Part shown: positions 40,992 to 53,149 of the stretch, piece by piece
Position numbering within the stretch: position 1 is the stretch's first letter
How the letters are laid out: each line of letters begins with the position of its first letter
Assembly: GCA_036924285.1 (NCBI GenBank)
Contig: JAYKYS010000004.1
Coordinates: forward strand, 24,708,001-24,772,000
DNA length: 64,000 bases
Source: Asterella californica
Lineage: Eukaryota; Streptophyta; Marchantiopsida; Marchantiales; Aytoniaceae
Direction of reading: 5' to 3'
Program-made: the position numbers and the translations under genes
Notes under the pieces: generated by a model
What the model was told of the DNA's origin: nothing
The model's input: only the letters and a program-made list of their open reading frames with translations
Databases searched by the model: none

Positions 40992-43386
40992 TATCGTATT
41001 ACGTGTTTTTTTGTCTAGGAATACACTGGGTATATGGCTGTGTAGAGATATGTATATTTGACAAGGTTGGATCTAGATCTGGATGTTTCCATTCAAATGT
41101 TTCACTATCTACTCTTCTAGCCCGAGTGACCTTGTATCCGCTCGGCTCAAGTTTAAAGCTTGCTACGATCCAAGGTTACGTATAGGTTGCATAAACTTGT
41201 GTTACAAACAGATCTTTTGTACTCTAACTAAAAATACTCAACTATGTATTATCTAACTGAAGTTATTCCTCTATATCACTAGAAGCTTGACTTCTGAATA
41301 GCTCCCCAGCGACGCTAACTGCCCATCAATCCAACTATCACAACTTCATAGTACAATCAGAAGATGCTATAAGATCACTCAGTCAACTTGATAGAGTATC
41401 GATACAACTTCTGTACACCCTGGTCTACCAAGCATTCCAGCAAGGTAAAGCATGCATACTCCAAAACACTACTCAGATCTCAATATAGCACCAATGGCGG
41501 TAGTACCTGGCAGCTCCGAGAACCCAAACAGCGGCTTAAGACTCATGGTGACTCCGTTCTCCTTCATCACCAAGAGCTGAAATCAGCCCCACACCTTCTA
41601 GTGTCGAGTTGTATGCAGGCATGGCAGTTTCAGCAACAAACTCCTCTCCAAATTGCTCAAAAATGATGAAATTGACAATAGATGATACCGAAAAACCCGA
41701 AACTGCTAATAACAGAAGTATCTTCGAACTTTGAGACCTCAGTCCTCCCAAACCAGTTGACCAATGATGATCAAACTTCACAGGAAGCTTGATTGGACCC
41801 TTCACTCCTACCCTGAATAATTTTCAGGTCAAAATCTCAAACCAATTCTCAGATATGGATCAAACCGTAATCTGTGCTAACTTAAGAGCTTTACAGACCT
41901 AGGTACATTTGATCCAAGATTCTGAACAAACTACTCGACCATTTGAGGTGAAACTTTCCAAGTATCTTAACCCTAAGACATGCTTCAATCCTGGAAAGTT
42001 TCACTTAGAAATTCGACTCAGAACTTAAGCAATATCAAACTATCCATGACTAACACAGTTCACTGTTCCCGTTATCCCGTCTGCACTTCTCAAATTCAAT
42101 CGGTCGGTTCAGAATCCAAATCGATCAGGAACCTGATGAAACTGATTTCAAAACGACCAACACGTCGTCAGCTCTCCAACCCAACAGACAGCTCCTCAAA
42201 ACTCTTTGCGAGTCTCTCGGAACAACCAGAAACTTAGCGGTACTCAATCGAACATAACGTGCTCATCCTTCCATCAAATCAACCGATTCTTCAGTCCAGA
42301 TTGTACCCCCGGTCGAGGGCTCTCCAACCATACCCTTCGTTTCGCGAATGGACCTCTGAAGCCTCCAGAAACCACAGAAACGTCACGAGGATCAGCTAGA
42401 ACACCATTGATCCAAAAGTGGACCAATAAGAGCAAAAAGATCTTTACTTTTGTCTTTTCTCCACTGAACTTTTTCCCCTAGAACGAGTTTTTACTCTCCA
42501 AGGAGACACAAGACATCAACAAGACTCTAAGACCTCGGAAAATCCTTTAGATATGTCGATGGATTCTTCGCGGTGCGTAACTACACAGAAGCGCTCAACC
42601 AGAATGAAAACGATTGAGTCACAGACTAATACAACGTCAATATTACAACCTGAAAACGTTCTACAATAAAAGGTACGACAAAAGGAAACGGTGAAGCTAT
42701 CACTCGATTTTTAATATTCTTACCCGAAGTTTCTCACGATCCAAGCCCCATGATTGATCTTCGATCTGCAATGACACCGGACATCGACCCAAAGGTTGAA
42801 AGAAACGTTCGATGGATAGTTGAGATCCATTGTTTCTCACACCAAAATGTACACTGTCATATCCCAAGTCTCTTCGTATGTTACGGTCGAAAGGATCACT
42901 GGAAGCTATAACTTCATCATTCTTCTTATGAATTCATCGCCACAGTATGCAACTAACCACTGTCGAAGGTGATCGCGGTGGATGCAATGAAGCTTGATAT
43001 GAAACAGATTCGAGAAAGGAAGATCCGGAGCCGGTAACAAACCTCCGTCCATAACCACCACTCCTGCAATTCTTCACTCCTCCATGGAGACCACCGAGAA
43101 TCCTCACGAATCACCCGCTGAGAGAGAATGCCGTATGAACCTTCGACCCACCATTTTATACACAAATGCGGCGACAAGGACCACTGACGTGAACGCGCAC
43201 AGATCGATGACTTGGCACGTTCCTCTACCGTGCCAAGCCAAGTGCGATCACTTAAACATATAATCACAAACGTGGCACTCATCACACCGTTCGGCGAGTT
43301 ACGCGATACGATTCACGAAACACAAAAAAGAAACACAACCTACGTTCCACGAGAATTTCACACAAGAGCCGAACCACAACACGACA
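40992..43386 (-). repeat. 3' LTR of the 10.8-kb gypsy element
   Basis: It is 2395 bp, roughly 95 percent or more like 49356-51753 by eye. It carries a disrupted version of the LTR reading frame (42953-43285 is the intact start, then an insertion of about 20 bp near 43070-43090 shifts the frame). Confidence 0.92.
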
Positions 43387-43405
43387 TCCACCCCTTCTAA
43401 ACCTG
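43387..43405 (-). other. Polypurine tract of the 10.8-kb gypsy element
   Basis: The minus strand reads GGTTTAGAAGGGGTGGA directly before the 3' LTR. Confidence 0.7.
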
Positions 43406-43449
43406 CGCATCCTCTGGTATGCGCCAACACTCACAAGTTGTGGTCGGCA

Positions 43450-44775
43450 TCACACTATATCTTCATCATCTTGATTGATGTTGTCGTTAGCAATATTTTC
43501 GTCATCCAAATCTTCTCCGTCATCATCCAAGATATCAAACTTTGCTCCGACTTCCTCCATGCTTATCTCTTTATCTCGCTTCTTGAAGAGTTTCACACGC
43601 TTGCCTGCAATGGGAACCTTGAGCTCTGCCCCATCAAGCTCTCTTAGTGAATATGTGACATTGTCATGCATGACAAGAACCACATACGGACCAAACTATC
43701 GCTTAGAGAATTTTCTAAGCGCACTGTGTTGGTTGTCCAAGTTACTATCGTAGACCAACACCCAATCTCCTTCTTTAATCTCCTTCGGTCTTAATCGATG
43801 ACGCTTATCGAATCTGTCTTTGTTTCTCAATCGCGCCTCTTTCGGCTTCTCCAATGCAATCTCTACATCTTCAGGTCTTCTCTCTAGTTGATGGATTCGG
43901 ACAGCAAAAAGATCTTATGTAGACATACCATCTTCCCAAGGTAGAACACTCCAAGTGGGTATGTGCTCCTCAATGGGCATGATAGGTTTCTGCTCCTGCA
44001 TCAACTCCCTCGGCATATATCCCGTAACTGAACTATGAGTCGTACGATCAGCCCATAATGCAAACGGAAGAAATCTTGACCATTCTCTTGCCCTCCCCTT
44101 GCAAGCTTTCACAATAGCTTTCACAATAGGAGGATGACCACATTCACTCTTCGCATTACCCTCCGGATTGTAAGCTGTGGTGAGAGCTAACTTCACACCA
44201 CACCTCTTGAAGAACGCTTTAGCCTCATCACTGTTCAGCTCCCCTCGATCAGCCGTGATCTTTCCAACACAACTATATCTACAAATCACATCTTCCAACA
44301 AGAATTTGCAGATTCCCTCTGTGGATTTTGTCGTAAGGCTCGCCCTTCCACTTGTTGGACAAATCCTCACGTGTCAAAACTAAGTATCACATCTGCCATA
44401 TACCAACTGGCATAATAACAAGATCTACTACCCACTTGTAATGCATTGCAAGTGTATAAGTAGGATGTAATCCATCTCGATGCCGAATTCTTGAATACTC
44501 TTGACAAGTTTGGCATGTCTCCACAAATTGAACTACATCTCTATACATGTTACGCCACCAATATCTCTCCTTCAGCTTTGTAAAGGTGGCATAAATACCT
44601 CTATGTCCTGCCCACAAGCTCTCATGAAACTCCTACATGAGTAACTTCTGCATGTCAACCTTGCACACAACCCTTTGTGGCATCTTACCACCTTGCTTAG
44701 CATGTTTCCACAAATAACCACCTTGTAGCAAGTAGTTATAAGCCTTCCTCCTGATTTGTTTAAAGTGGGCATCAC
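43450..44775 (-). pseudogene. Gypsy integrase
   Basis: In order on the minus strand: linker GGYLWKHAKQGG (44690-44730, frame-broken); zinc-binding HHCC (HESLWAGHRG with a stop just before it, then CQTCQEY) at 44387-44640; a catalytic core with ITADRGELNSDEAKAFF and AYNPEGNAKSECGHPPIVKA at 43915-44370, holding the second Asp and the Glu; and a C-terminal module LVMHDNVTYSLRELDG with an acidic tail at 43450-43683. The pieces lie in different frames separated by stops, so no enzyme can be made. YNPEGN.KSE.GHPPIVKA is a hallmark of this family. The first catalytic Asp region (VVDLVIMPVG) is recognisable. Confidence 0.85.
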
Positions 44776-46938
44776 TCCATCCTGGCTGTCTAGTCAACAG
44801 GCTTAGATAGCGTCATATGTCTATCCATTCTCCTTCATATAGCTCCTCCATGAATGATTTCGAATGCTCACTCTCATCTCCTTGAGCTCTACAGAAAACC
44901 GTAGTACCAACGTCTTCTGTATCTTCTATCATCTCCTCCTCATCCTCATACCTCGCACGAGATAACATATCAGCTATTGGATTGTTCTTCCCCGTTATGT
45001 ATCAAAACTCAGGATTTAAAGACTTGATGTAAGCAATCCAGCGTAGCATAGCAATATCAGGGGTGTTACAATTTGTAATCATCCCTAATAGTGGTAAACA
45101 ATCTGTTTCTACTATTACTAGCGCTCCACTCAAATAGTCCTTTTCAACTTTCATAGCTGTAACTACTCCCCATAACTCTCTCGTCACTTGAGGATAGTTT
45201 CTATGTCGCTCACTCAACACCTTTGCTCCAAATCTGACTGTAAACCGATTCTCTTTTTCATCATCTTGTCCTACTGTCCATCCAATGGCTATCAGACTAG
45301 TATCAACAGTAAGTATCACTGGTTTGCTATCTTCATAGCTCACACGACGAAGTACAGGTGGAGAAGATAACAACTGCTTCAATCTCTGAATCGCCTCAGT
45401 ATGCCTCTCCTCCCATGCAAACCTCTTGTGCTTTCTCAACAGATCATAAAGAGGATCAGCCACATGTGCAAAATGTGGAATCCACACATGATAGAAGATA
45501 CAAGCTCCAAGAAACCTTCTCACCTCTGTTGTTGAACCACAAGTATCCTTCATCCGCCGTATAGCATCCACTTTACCAGGATCAGGCTTGCGTCCAAACC
45601 ATCCACATAGGTGCCCCACAATCACAACTTCTCGCACTCCAAATGAAGACTTAGTACCTGATAGTGTCAAGTGTGCCTCTTCAAGTCGTGATAAGATTTT
45701 ATCACAATCTGAAATGTGATCAGCAACAAAGTTTCTACACCCCTTCTGATCCATTGTCTCATCTTTTTCCTCCTCAACGCATCCCTTAATTGGAATGTCA
45801 TCCAAGAAAGGCATGATCTTCTCAGGAATGAACTCACGGAGAACCTTGTTCATCCCATTCATCATGTGCGCTACCGAGTTTGTTGCTCCTTGTGATAGCG
45901 TGCTCCCAATGGTGTCCTCATGGTGGTGATTATCTCTACTCTGTTCAGCAAGTTGAAACTGATCGTATCCAGAGTAAAGATCTCTTATAGAGTAAATAGC
46001 CCTCCTAGCAAACGCTTCAGCAAACTCTCCGACGATAGGTCTTATGCCTGTATTTCTGATGGTCACTTGGTTCACAAGTTGCATATCTTGGATGAATCGT
46101 AATGCACCACTCTTCTTTGGTACTGGAAACCAACGACTAGAGTATGGTGCAAACGATGGTTCCAAGATCTTCATTGCATCTTCTCCTTCAAGAGCTCTAT
46201 GAGTTTCGGTAGATGCGCTCTAGGTACAGGAATTGGCCTCAAGTCCCAAGGAGCATGTGGAACTATGAATATGATCATTGGTGCCACAATGTTGGGATCT
46301 ACACATCCGATTTCTGAGGCTTCAAAAGCAAAAGCTTTCTCGTGTCTAGTTAACATCTCCTTAAACCTATTCTCCTCTACAGGTAAAAGAAAATCTGCAG
46401 AACCAACCTTCAACTCCTTGAGCGTAGCTTCAGTGAACTTGTGACCGACTCGACTTAGATCTCTCAAGCTTTTCTCCTTCGAAGATTGTTGGACTCGTTG
46501 GTTAGAATCATTAGGTAATGGTTGAGCAACAGGTTTTACCTTCTTGTCTACCGTTTTGTACCTAGTGTCAACTCTAACTTCAGGATCTACAAATGACTCT
46601 ATAGCTGTATAGAGCTCCCTAGAGTGTACTTCCACCACATGATCCTCATCTTCTTGCTCATGCATAGCAAGCTCATCGATGAAATCTCCCAATCCTAACT
46701 CCAAATAAACACCTTCTATCTTATCATCCTCTTCAAGCACACCAACTCTCTTTAGGTCTTTTTCAATTTTTCGCACAACCTTCTGCTCCCACTTTTGCAA
46801 GTCAGCAAGTCGTGTATGTATGACAAATCCACTCCTAGAAAATCTCACAACTCCTGTACAAAAAGCACTTTCTTTCTCTAGCGAGAGTACCTTCTCCAGT
46901 GTACTACTATGTCCTCGCTCTATAGCAGTACTTGTCAA
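44776..46938 (-). pseudogene. Gypsy reverse transcriptase and RNase H
   Basis: 46171-46938 encodes the linker and reverse transcriptase start (DLRPIPVPRAHLPKLIELLK). A one-base deletion at the EKMQ / MKILE junction shifts the frame into 45002-46174. Motifs: SSRWFPVPKKSGALRFIQD, AIYSIRDLYSGYDQFQL, a frame-damaged stretch replacing the usual TPLG region, TNSVAHMMNGMNKVLREF, FLDDIPIKG with the catalytic Asp pair, VIVGHLCGWFGRKPDPGKV and TEVRRFLGACIFYHVWIPHF. RNase H begins VILTVDTSLIAIGW and continues with KVLSERHRNYPQVTRELWGV and IVETDCLPLLGMI. Frame-broken beyond 45002 (ADMLSRARYEDE). Confidence 0.9.
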
Positions 46939-48059
46939 AAATCCTTGAACTCCTTCGTGACCTTAGGCAAGCAGCCACCCCTCAGATAATCTCTGTTCCG
47001 CTCGTGGTTTGCCGATACAGTTAGAAATTGTATCGCTCTCTTGCCATCTTGACTTCTGATCCGCGCATAAGCAGATCCATCATCCAAAACCTTGGTCTCC
47101 ATCCTCACAGTTGTAATGTAAGGTTGATCGAGTATCACCGGGTATGATGTACTATCTTGAACAAAGAAGTTTTGTTCTATAGTTACATCTCCAACCTTCA
47201 CTCTCACATCAGGACAAGCTCCATAGAATTCTCCTCATGTGTTGTTCGCTGTTCTGATCATCCAACCATGATCTATATCAACAGGCCATCCACTTTGCTT
47301 GTAGATGTCTTTAGAGACAATATTGATCTCTGATCCATGATCAATGAGAGCAACCACCGGATCTGTCATCTCTCCTACCTTCACTAAGGTTTCGGTAGTA
47401 GCTCTTGCCCAATGTCCTCTAGTATAATGACTAGAGACCTTGTCATCGCTATCATCCTCAAACCGAACCTTGCGGTTGATGCAGCATTGAGCTAGTTCTA
47501 ACTCTTCCTCTTTTGATATCCTTGTGTCTAATGCATTAGACACAGCGATTTCTCCTGCCAATTGTCTTTTTCGTTTGATGGTGTCAATAATGACATCATG
47601 AAACTCCTTCTTGGCAATCCCAAGAACTTCTCGTAAGATAAACTCGATCTTGGCGTTGAGTACTCCTTTCAGATCCGTAGCAGCTTCAATATCAGACTGA
47701 AGCTTGTATGAAGGAGATTTATCTTTCTTCTTACCTCTGCTCTTCTCTGACTTCTCAGGAGTAGAGGATATGACCTCTTCCATAGTCTCCTCTGGTAGAG
47801 ACATAATCTCCGGTTTGAATTTTTCTCCTCTTGTTTGTCTCTTGAGAGCTGTTCTCTCTTCGCTAGGGCCTGCTTCATCTCGTTTGCGCTTTTCTTCCAT
47901 GAGAGCCTCATGTTGACTCTTTGCCAAATAAGCATGTACAGACATTGAATCCACGGGATCATCCCATCCAGTAGCACCCCTGATTGCCGTGGCTATTCTG
48001 AGCAACTCCTCCCTTGTCATTTTCTCCTTTTTGTTCGTGCTTACCGCGTGACTCCACAT
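46939..48059 (-). pseudogene. Gypsy protease region
   Basis: 48059-47235 carries a charged linker (SYKLQSDIEAATDLKGVL) followed by an aspartic protease signature VVALIDHGSEINIVSKDIY. The usual D-[S/T]-G is D-H-G here; the sister element has D-R-G (54500-54988), so neither copy has the standard triad. A stop (TGA) follows RTANNT, then 46935-47207 continues with VTIEQNFFVQDSTSYPVILDQPYIT, the flap and dimer part. The protease would cut the polyprotein. Confidence 0.85.
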
Positions 48060-48248
48060 ATCAAGAGTATCTCTATGCTTCTTAGAAGCATTTCTTTCTC
48101 GTACTACCTCAACTCCATAAGTAGCAACTTCTACCGACGCAGTAGCATGCTTAGATAGATACTCCTCTAGTACTTACTTCATTCCTCCTTTCCCAAAGTT
48201 GGTTCTAAGAATCTCTCCATTATCTTTTAAAGCAATCTTTCCTTCCTT

Positions 48249-49300
48249 TCAATAGACTACTCCATCTCGTAGAGTTTTGGCAAAATCACCACACTCTCTT
48301 CGAGCATGATCAGAACTATCACACCAAATGCATCTCTGTACATAATCTTGCTTTGAAGCAAGTCTGGTATCATGTGCTCCTCCCTTCTCTTCCAACCTTG
48401 CTAACTTGATCTGCAAGTCCCTCATCTCTTTTACCAACTCTTCCATAGCATCTCTTTGCGGTGCAATTTTCGGGACAAGAATAGTAGGAAGTGGAACTTG
48501 AGGTACATGCACAATAGGTGCTTGCACATTCGGTACCATTGGTTGCCTACAAGGTACTATGATCGACGGTGGTCTCTCTTCTTGTCTTACCACCACCTTC
48601 CCTCTCCGGTACTCTCGTTTGGCAAGTACACTCACAGCTTCAGAGACTTTTCTCCAATCAGTTGTGAGTCCATTATCTTCCATCCTTCTTCCAAAAGCAA
48701 CTCCAACTCCCTTTGTAATTCATTGTTGGCTGCTTGCAGAAACAACTCCACCTTGTCGTTCTCCAATGTGAGCTTCTCCATCCGAGACAACTGAAAGAAT
48801 TGTCTCTCAAACTCCCAAAATAGCTCTGTGGCAACAAGCCCTTTGTTGGATTTGTTTACCCTCTCCATGAATGACTTCTTAGTCACTCGGTCTGCATCCT
48901 CTAAAGAATACTCTTCTTTCAGTTGAAGAGTAAATACTTCCCATGTAGCACCATGAGATCGGATGATGTCTTTCACATGCTCTCGTAGCTCAGGTACGAC
49001 AACAAGCTCAAATGTACTCACCATCTCTCTTTCTGACACCTTACTCAACTCCATCTCTCGAGAATAGTACTTTAAGTACTTGGATATGTTCTTCCCGTCA
49101 AATTGATATAGCAACCCCACAACAGATTGCAAGGCTTTAGTAGCCATGACTTCTTTCCGTTCAGTGGCTTACTGTTGTTGCATTACCAATGCGAATGTCT
49201 CAAGCAATCGCATATCTGACCATGAAAGCTTGGTCACCTTTGGAGCCTCTCCAGATGTAGAAGCCTCATCTACGTAATGACCCAACCCCTCAACGTTCAT
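48249..49300 (-). pseudogene. Gypsy gag with zinc knuckle
   Basis: A likely start is MNVEGLGHYVDEASTSGEAP at 49300, with a TAA after FALVMQQQ; the frame then resumes at MATKALQSVVGLLYQFDGKN (49147). A capsid-like helical region (YLKYYSREMELSKVSEREMV ... FMERVNKSNKGL) follows, and 48249-48683 ends with a knuckle-like CIWCDSSDHARREC. Two frames and one stop. It would bind and package element RNA. Confidence 0.82.
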
Positions 49301-49340
49301 GGTGGAAAAACCACGCACACCTCTCACCCCAGACTTTCAC

Positions 49341-49353
49341 GTCGAGTTCACCA
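49341..49353 (-). other. Candidate primer-binding site
   Basis: The minus strand reads TGGTGAACTCGAC two bases after the 5' LTR. It begins with TGG as a tRNA-primed site should. I could not assign the tRNA. Confidence 0.5.
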
Positions 49354-49355
49354 GC

Positions 49356-51753
49356 TATCGTATTACGTGTTTTTCTGTCTAGGAATACACTAGGTATATG
49401 GCTGTGTAGAGGTATGTATATTTGACAAGGTTGGATCTAGATCTGGATGTTTCCACTCAAATGTTTCACTATCTACTCTTCTAGCCCGAGTGACCTTGTA
49501 TCCGCTCGGCTCAAGTTTAAAGCTTGCTACGATCCAAGGTTACGTATAGGTTGCATAAACTTGTGTTACAAACAGATCTTTTGTACTCTAACTAAAAATA
49601 CTCAGCTCCGTATTATCTAACTGAAGTTATTCCTCTATATCACTGGAAGCTTGACTTCTGAATAGCTCCCCAGCGACGCTGACTGCCCATCAATCCAACT
49701 ATCACAACTTCATAGTACAACCGGAAGATGCTACAAGATCACTCAGTCAACTTGATAGAGTATCGATACAACTTGCTGTACACCCTGGTCTACCAAGCAT
49801 TCCAGCAAGATAAAGCATGTATACTCCAAAACACTACCCAGATCTCAATATAGCACCAACGGCGATAGTACTTGGCAGCTCCGAGAACCCAAACAGCGGC
49901 TTAAGACTCATGGTGACTCCGTTCTCCTTCATCACCAAGAGCTGAAATCAGCCCCACACCTTTCAGTGTCGAGTTGTATGCAGGTATGGCAGTTTCACAA
50001 CAAACTAATCTCCAAATTGCTCGAAAATGATGAAATTGACAATAGATGATACCGAAAAACTCGAAACTACTAATAATAAAAGTATCTTCAAACTTTGAGA
50101 CCTCAGTCCTCCCAAACCAGTCGACCAATGATGATCAAATTTCACAAGAAGCTTGATTGGACCCTTCACTCCTACCCTGAATAATTTTCAGGTCGAAATC
50201 TCAAACCAATTCTCAGATATGGATCATATCGTAATCTGTGCTAACTTAAGAGCTTTACAGACCCAGGTACATTTGATCCAAGATTCTGAACAAACTACTC
50301 GACCATTTGAGGTGAAACTTTCCAAGTATCTTACTGATAAGACATACTTCAATCTTGTAAAGTTTCACTCAGAAATTCGACTCAGAACTTAAGCAATATC
50401 AAACTATCCATGACTATCACAGTTCACTGTTCTCGCCTTATCCTGTCTGCATTTCTCAACTTCAATCGGTCGGTTCAGAATCCAAATCAATCAAGAACCT
50501 GATGAAGCTGATATCAAAACGACCAACACGTCGTCAGCTCTCCAACCCAACAGACAGCTCCTCAAAACTCTTCGGGAGTCTCTCGAAACAACCAAAAACG
50601 TAGCGGTAGGTACGAATTGCACCCCCTCCACTCAATCGATCATAACACGCTCATCCTTCCATCAAATCGACCGTTTCTTCAGCCTCGATTGTACCCCCGG
50701 TCGAGGGCTCTCCAACTATACCCTTCGTTTCGCGAATGGACCTCTGAAGCCTCCAGAAACCACATAAACGTCACGAGGATCAGCTAGAACACCATTGATC
50801 CAAAAGTGGACCAATAAGAGCAAAAAGATCTTTACTTTTGTCTTTTCTCCACTCAACGTTTTCCCCTAGAACGAGTTTTTACTCTCCAAGGAGACACAAG
50901 ACATCAACAAGACTCTAAGACCTCAGAAAATCCTTTAGATATGTCGATGGATTCTTCGCGGTGCGTAACTACACAGAAGCGCTCAACCAGAATGAAAACG
51001 ATTGAGTCGCAGACTAATACAACGTCAATATTACAACCTGAAAATGTTCTACAATAGAAGGTACGACAAAAGAAAACGGTGAAGCTATCACTCGATTTTA
51101 ATATTCTTGCTCGAAGTTTCTCACGATCCAAGCCCTATGATTGATCTTCGGTCTGTAATGACACCGGACATCGACCCAAAGGTTGAAAGGAACGTTCGAT
51201 GGATAGTTGAGATCCATTGTTCCTCGTAACAAAATGTACACCGTCATATCCCAAGTCTCTTCGTATGTTACGATCGGAAGGATCACTGGAAGCTGTAACT
51301 CCATCATTCTTCTCATGAATTCATCGCCAAAGTATGCAACTAACCACTGTCGAAGGTGATCGCGGTGGATGCAATGAAGCTTGATATGAAACAGATTCGA
51401 GAAAGGAAGATCCGGAGCCGGTAACAAACCTCCGTCCATAACCACCACTCCTGCAGACCAACGAGAATCCTCATGAATCACCCGCTGAGAGAGAATGTCA
51501 TATGAACCTTCGACCCACCATTTTATACACAAATGCGGCGACAAGGACCACTGACGTGAACGTGCACAGATCGATGACTTGGCACGTTCCTCTACCGTGC
51601 CAAGCCAAGTGCGATCACTTAAACATATAATCACAAACGTGGCACTCATCACACCATTCGGCGAGTTACGCGATATGATTCACGGAACACAGAAAAGAAA
51701 CACAACCTACGTTCCACGAGAATTTCACACATGAGCTGAACCACAACACGACA
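49356..51753 (-). repeat. 5' LTR of the 10.8-kb gypsy element
   Basis: It is 2398 bp, the same as 40992-43386 apart from scattered substitutions and small indels. It includes the 184-codon open frame at 51098-51652. Confidence 0.92.
51098..51652 (-). CDS. 184-residue open frame inside the LTR, function unknown
   Basis: The frame starts about 100 bp into the LTR (in U3) and runs 184 codons without stop. The composition is protein-like, with many W, R, H and D residues (WWVEGSYDILSQRVI, LRQWLVAYFGDEFMRRMM, ETWDMTVYILL, NLWVDVRCHY). There is no signal peptide or membrane segment. In the 3' LTR the same frame is broken by an insertion and several stops, so it is not required to be open by chance duplication. 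It may be an accessory gene of the element, a captured host fragment, or a fortuitous frame. I recognise no family. Confidence 0.4.
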   Translation of the reverse strand: MMSATFVIICLSDRTWLGTVEERAKSSICARSRQWSLSPHLCIKWWVEGSYDILSQRVIHEDSRWSAGVVVMDGGLLPAPDLPFSNLFHIKLHCIHRDHLRQWLVAYFGDEFMRRMMELQLPVILPIVTYEETWDMTVYILLRGTMDLNYPSNVPFNLWVDVRCHYRPKINHRAWIVRNFEQEY

Positions 51754-52120
51754 CTGGGCAGAGATTCACGTAAGTATGATATATATGAAGATTTGACAAT
51801 GATTTTTCCATCGGTGTGACACAACGTGTTGGGTAGTCTCCCCGATTAGAATGGACAGGTCTTAGGTTCGAATTTTTGAGTCTTGTGCGGCCGCTTGTCG
51901 CTTGCTTAGGGTCCTTGTTGAGTCTGTTAATGCGGTCGCTTGCCTCTCCAGAAAATCAAACTCCACCTAGTTTAGGTGTTAGAGGTTGGGTTGGTGCGTG
52001 CAACGACACCCATGGCCATAGACGCACTCACCCAAGGACACAAGCGTGCGTAATTAACGCACTTCTTGTGCTGTTTAACGCTAAGGGTCTGGCACGGACT
52101 CACATCGGCTCACGGTCATG
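51754..52120 (+). mobile_element. SINE-like block with tRNA-type promoter boxes
   Basis: GGGTAGTCTC at 51831-51840 resembles an A box and GGTTCGAATT at 51865-51874 a B box, spaced about 25 bp apart. Downstream, 52045-52085 (GCGTGCGTAATTAACGCAC, GTGCTGTTTAACGCTAA) matches the fragment at 40915-40991 on the other side of the gypsy element, in inverse orientation. Ends and duplications were not found. Confidence 0.4.
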
Positions 52121-52799
52121 AGAAACTACTTCACTGAGAGTACTATTTTCATCTTTTACTCGCTTATTTTCTGACTCTTTTCTCTAAACATTCGGAAATT
52201 CACATTCTCAACCGGAACTGAGTACTATATCTGCCGGACTCCCCGAACGTTGCCTACAACGATAGAAAGGCTCAGCGCAAGCGCAGAAAATCTCTCGCTC
52301 AACCAATGCAAGTTAGTCACGTGAAACACCGTTACCTTCCATGGATGCGCCAGGAATGTCCACGCGAATGAAAACCCACGGTGGAAGTAAACGGTAGAGG
52401 TCATTAACGTTCTAAAAGATATTTGTATGTTCTTTGGTAAACATATATTTCTGAAATGAATGAGATATTTCTAACTGCTATTTTACCGAACTATAAATGT
52501 ATTATATACTTTTCCTTGGTATCGTTTGAATATCCAATTATCTTATCTAGTGTCAAAAGTCAAAATATTTTATTTTATAAAACTTCAGCATCAACATTCG
52601 ATCTAATCCCGTGTCACTGTGTATTGGAAAATAGTATAATGAGAAAATTTATCTATTCTTTTTACTGAATTAAATATTCAGAATTTAGCGTCCATGTTGG
52701 TTAATTGACGTTGGGATCATTTTCACCTTGAAGTTGGAGATGTAAAACCTTTTAAAGGTATTGTTCGTAAGTTTTAAGTTACTCATTTTAATATTCTCA
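52121..52799. other. AT-rich spacer, no gene recognised
   Basis: AT content rises from about 52400. The open frame at 52456-52668 has no motif. Confidence 0.4.
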
Positions 52800-53066
52800 T
52801 TAGTTCGCATTTTTCTCTATGTAAGGATCCAACTCTACTACATCGGGAGCACTTGTCGTCTCCACAATGAATGATGCTTGAAACTCCACCTTCTTCACAT
52901 CTGCTCCAATGGTCTCAGAAGCTTCACGGTATAGAGCGAAGAGATCACCCCAAGTGCTATAGATGTGTGTTTGCAACTCATCTATCTTTATTTTTTGCTT
53001 CTTTATCTCAATTCGAACTTCTAAGCGTCTCTTCTTCTCTCTCGATAATCGAACTAGATTTCTCAT
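52800..53066 (-). CDS. Possible coiled-coil open frame (88 residues), function unknown
   Basis: The N-terminal 40 residues are strongly charged and heptad-like (KKRRLEVRIEIKKQKIKIDE), followed by YSTWGDLFALYREASETIG and an acidic end (DVVELDPYIEKNAN). It looks more protein-like than the AT-rich DNA around it and could be the last exon of a gene or a transposon gag piece. No upstream exon could be placed. Confidence 0.3.
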   Translation of the reverse strand: MRNLVRLSREKKRRLEVRIEIKKQKIKIDELQTHIYSTWGDLFALYREASETIGADVKKVEFQASFIVETTSAPDVVELDPYIEKNAN

Positions 53067-53149
53067 GAAATATTTTCAGGACTCTTTTGTATACCGAAAC
53101 GTATATCTTATGGTCGATAAGAGATCTCTCTAAGACTTTTGTGACTTCC

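Larger units (their letters stand above)
40992..51753 (-). mobile_element. Ty3/gypsy element with 2.4-kb LTRs
   Basis: This 10.8-kb element on the minus strand has 5' LTR 49356-51753, gag, protease, reverse transcriptase-RNase H, integrase and 3' LTR 40992-43386. The LTRs start TGTCGTG and end ATACGATA. Flanks (TCCAG and CTGGG) do not form a target duplication, so the original termini may be altered. A second member of this family lies at about 54090-63653. Features such as FLDDIPIKG and the integrase ending resemble lineages I know mainly from fungi and non-seed plants. Multiple stops and frameshifts. Confidence 0.92.

Noticed and set aside
40992..51753. Target-site duplication around the 10.8-kb gypsy element
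   Set aside because: Flanks TCCAG and CTGGG do not match in direct orientation, so none is claimed.
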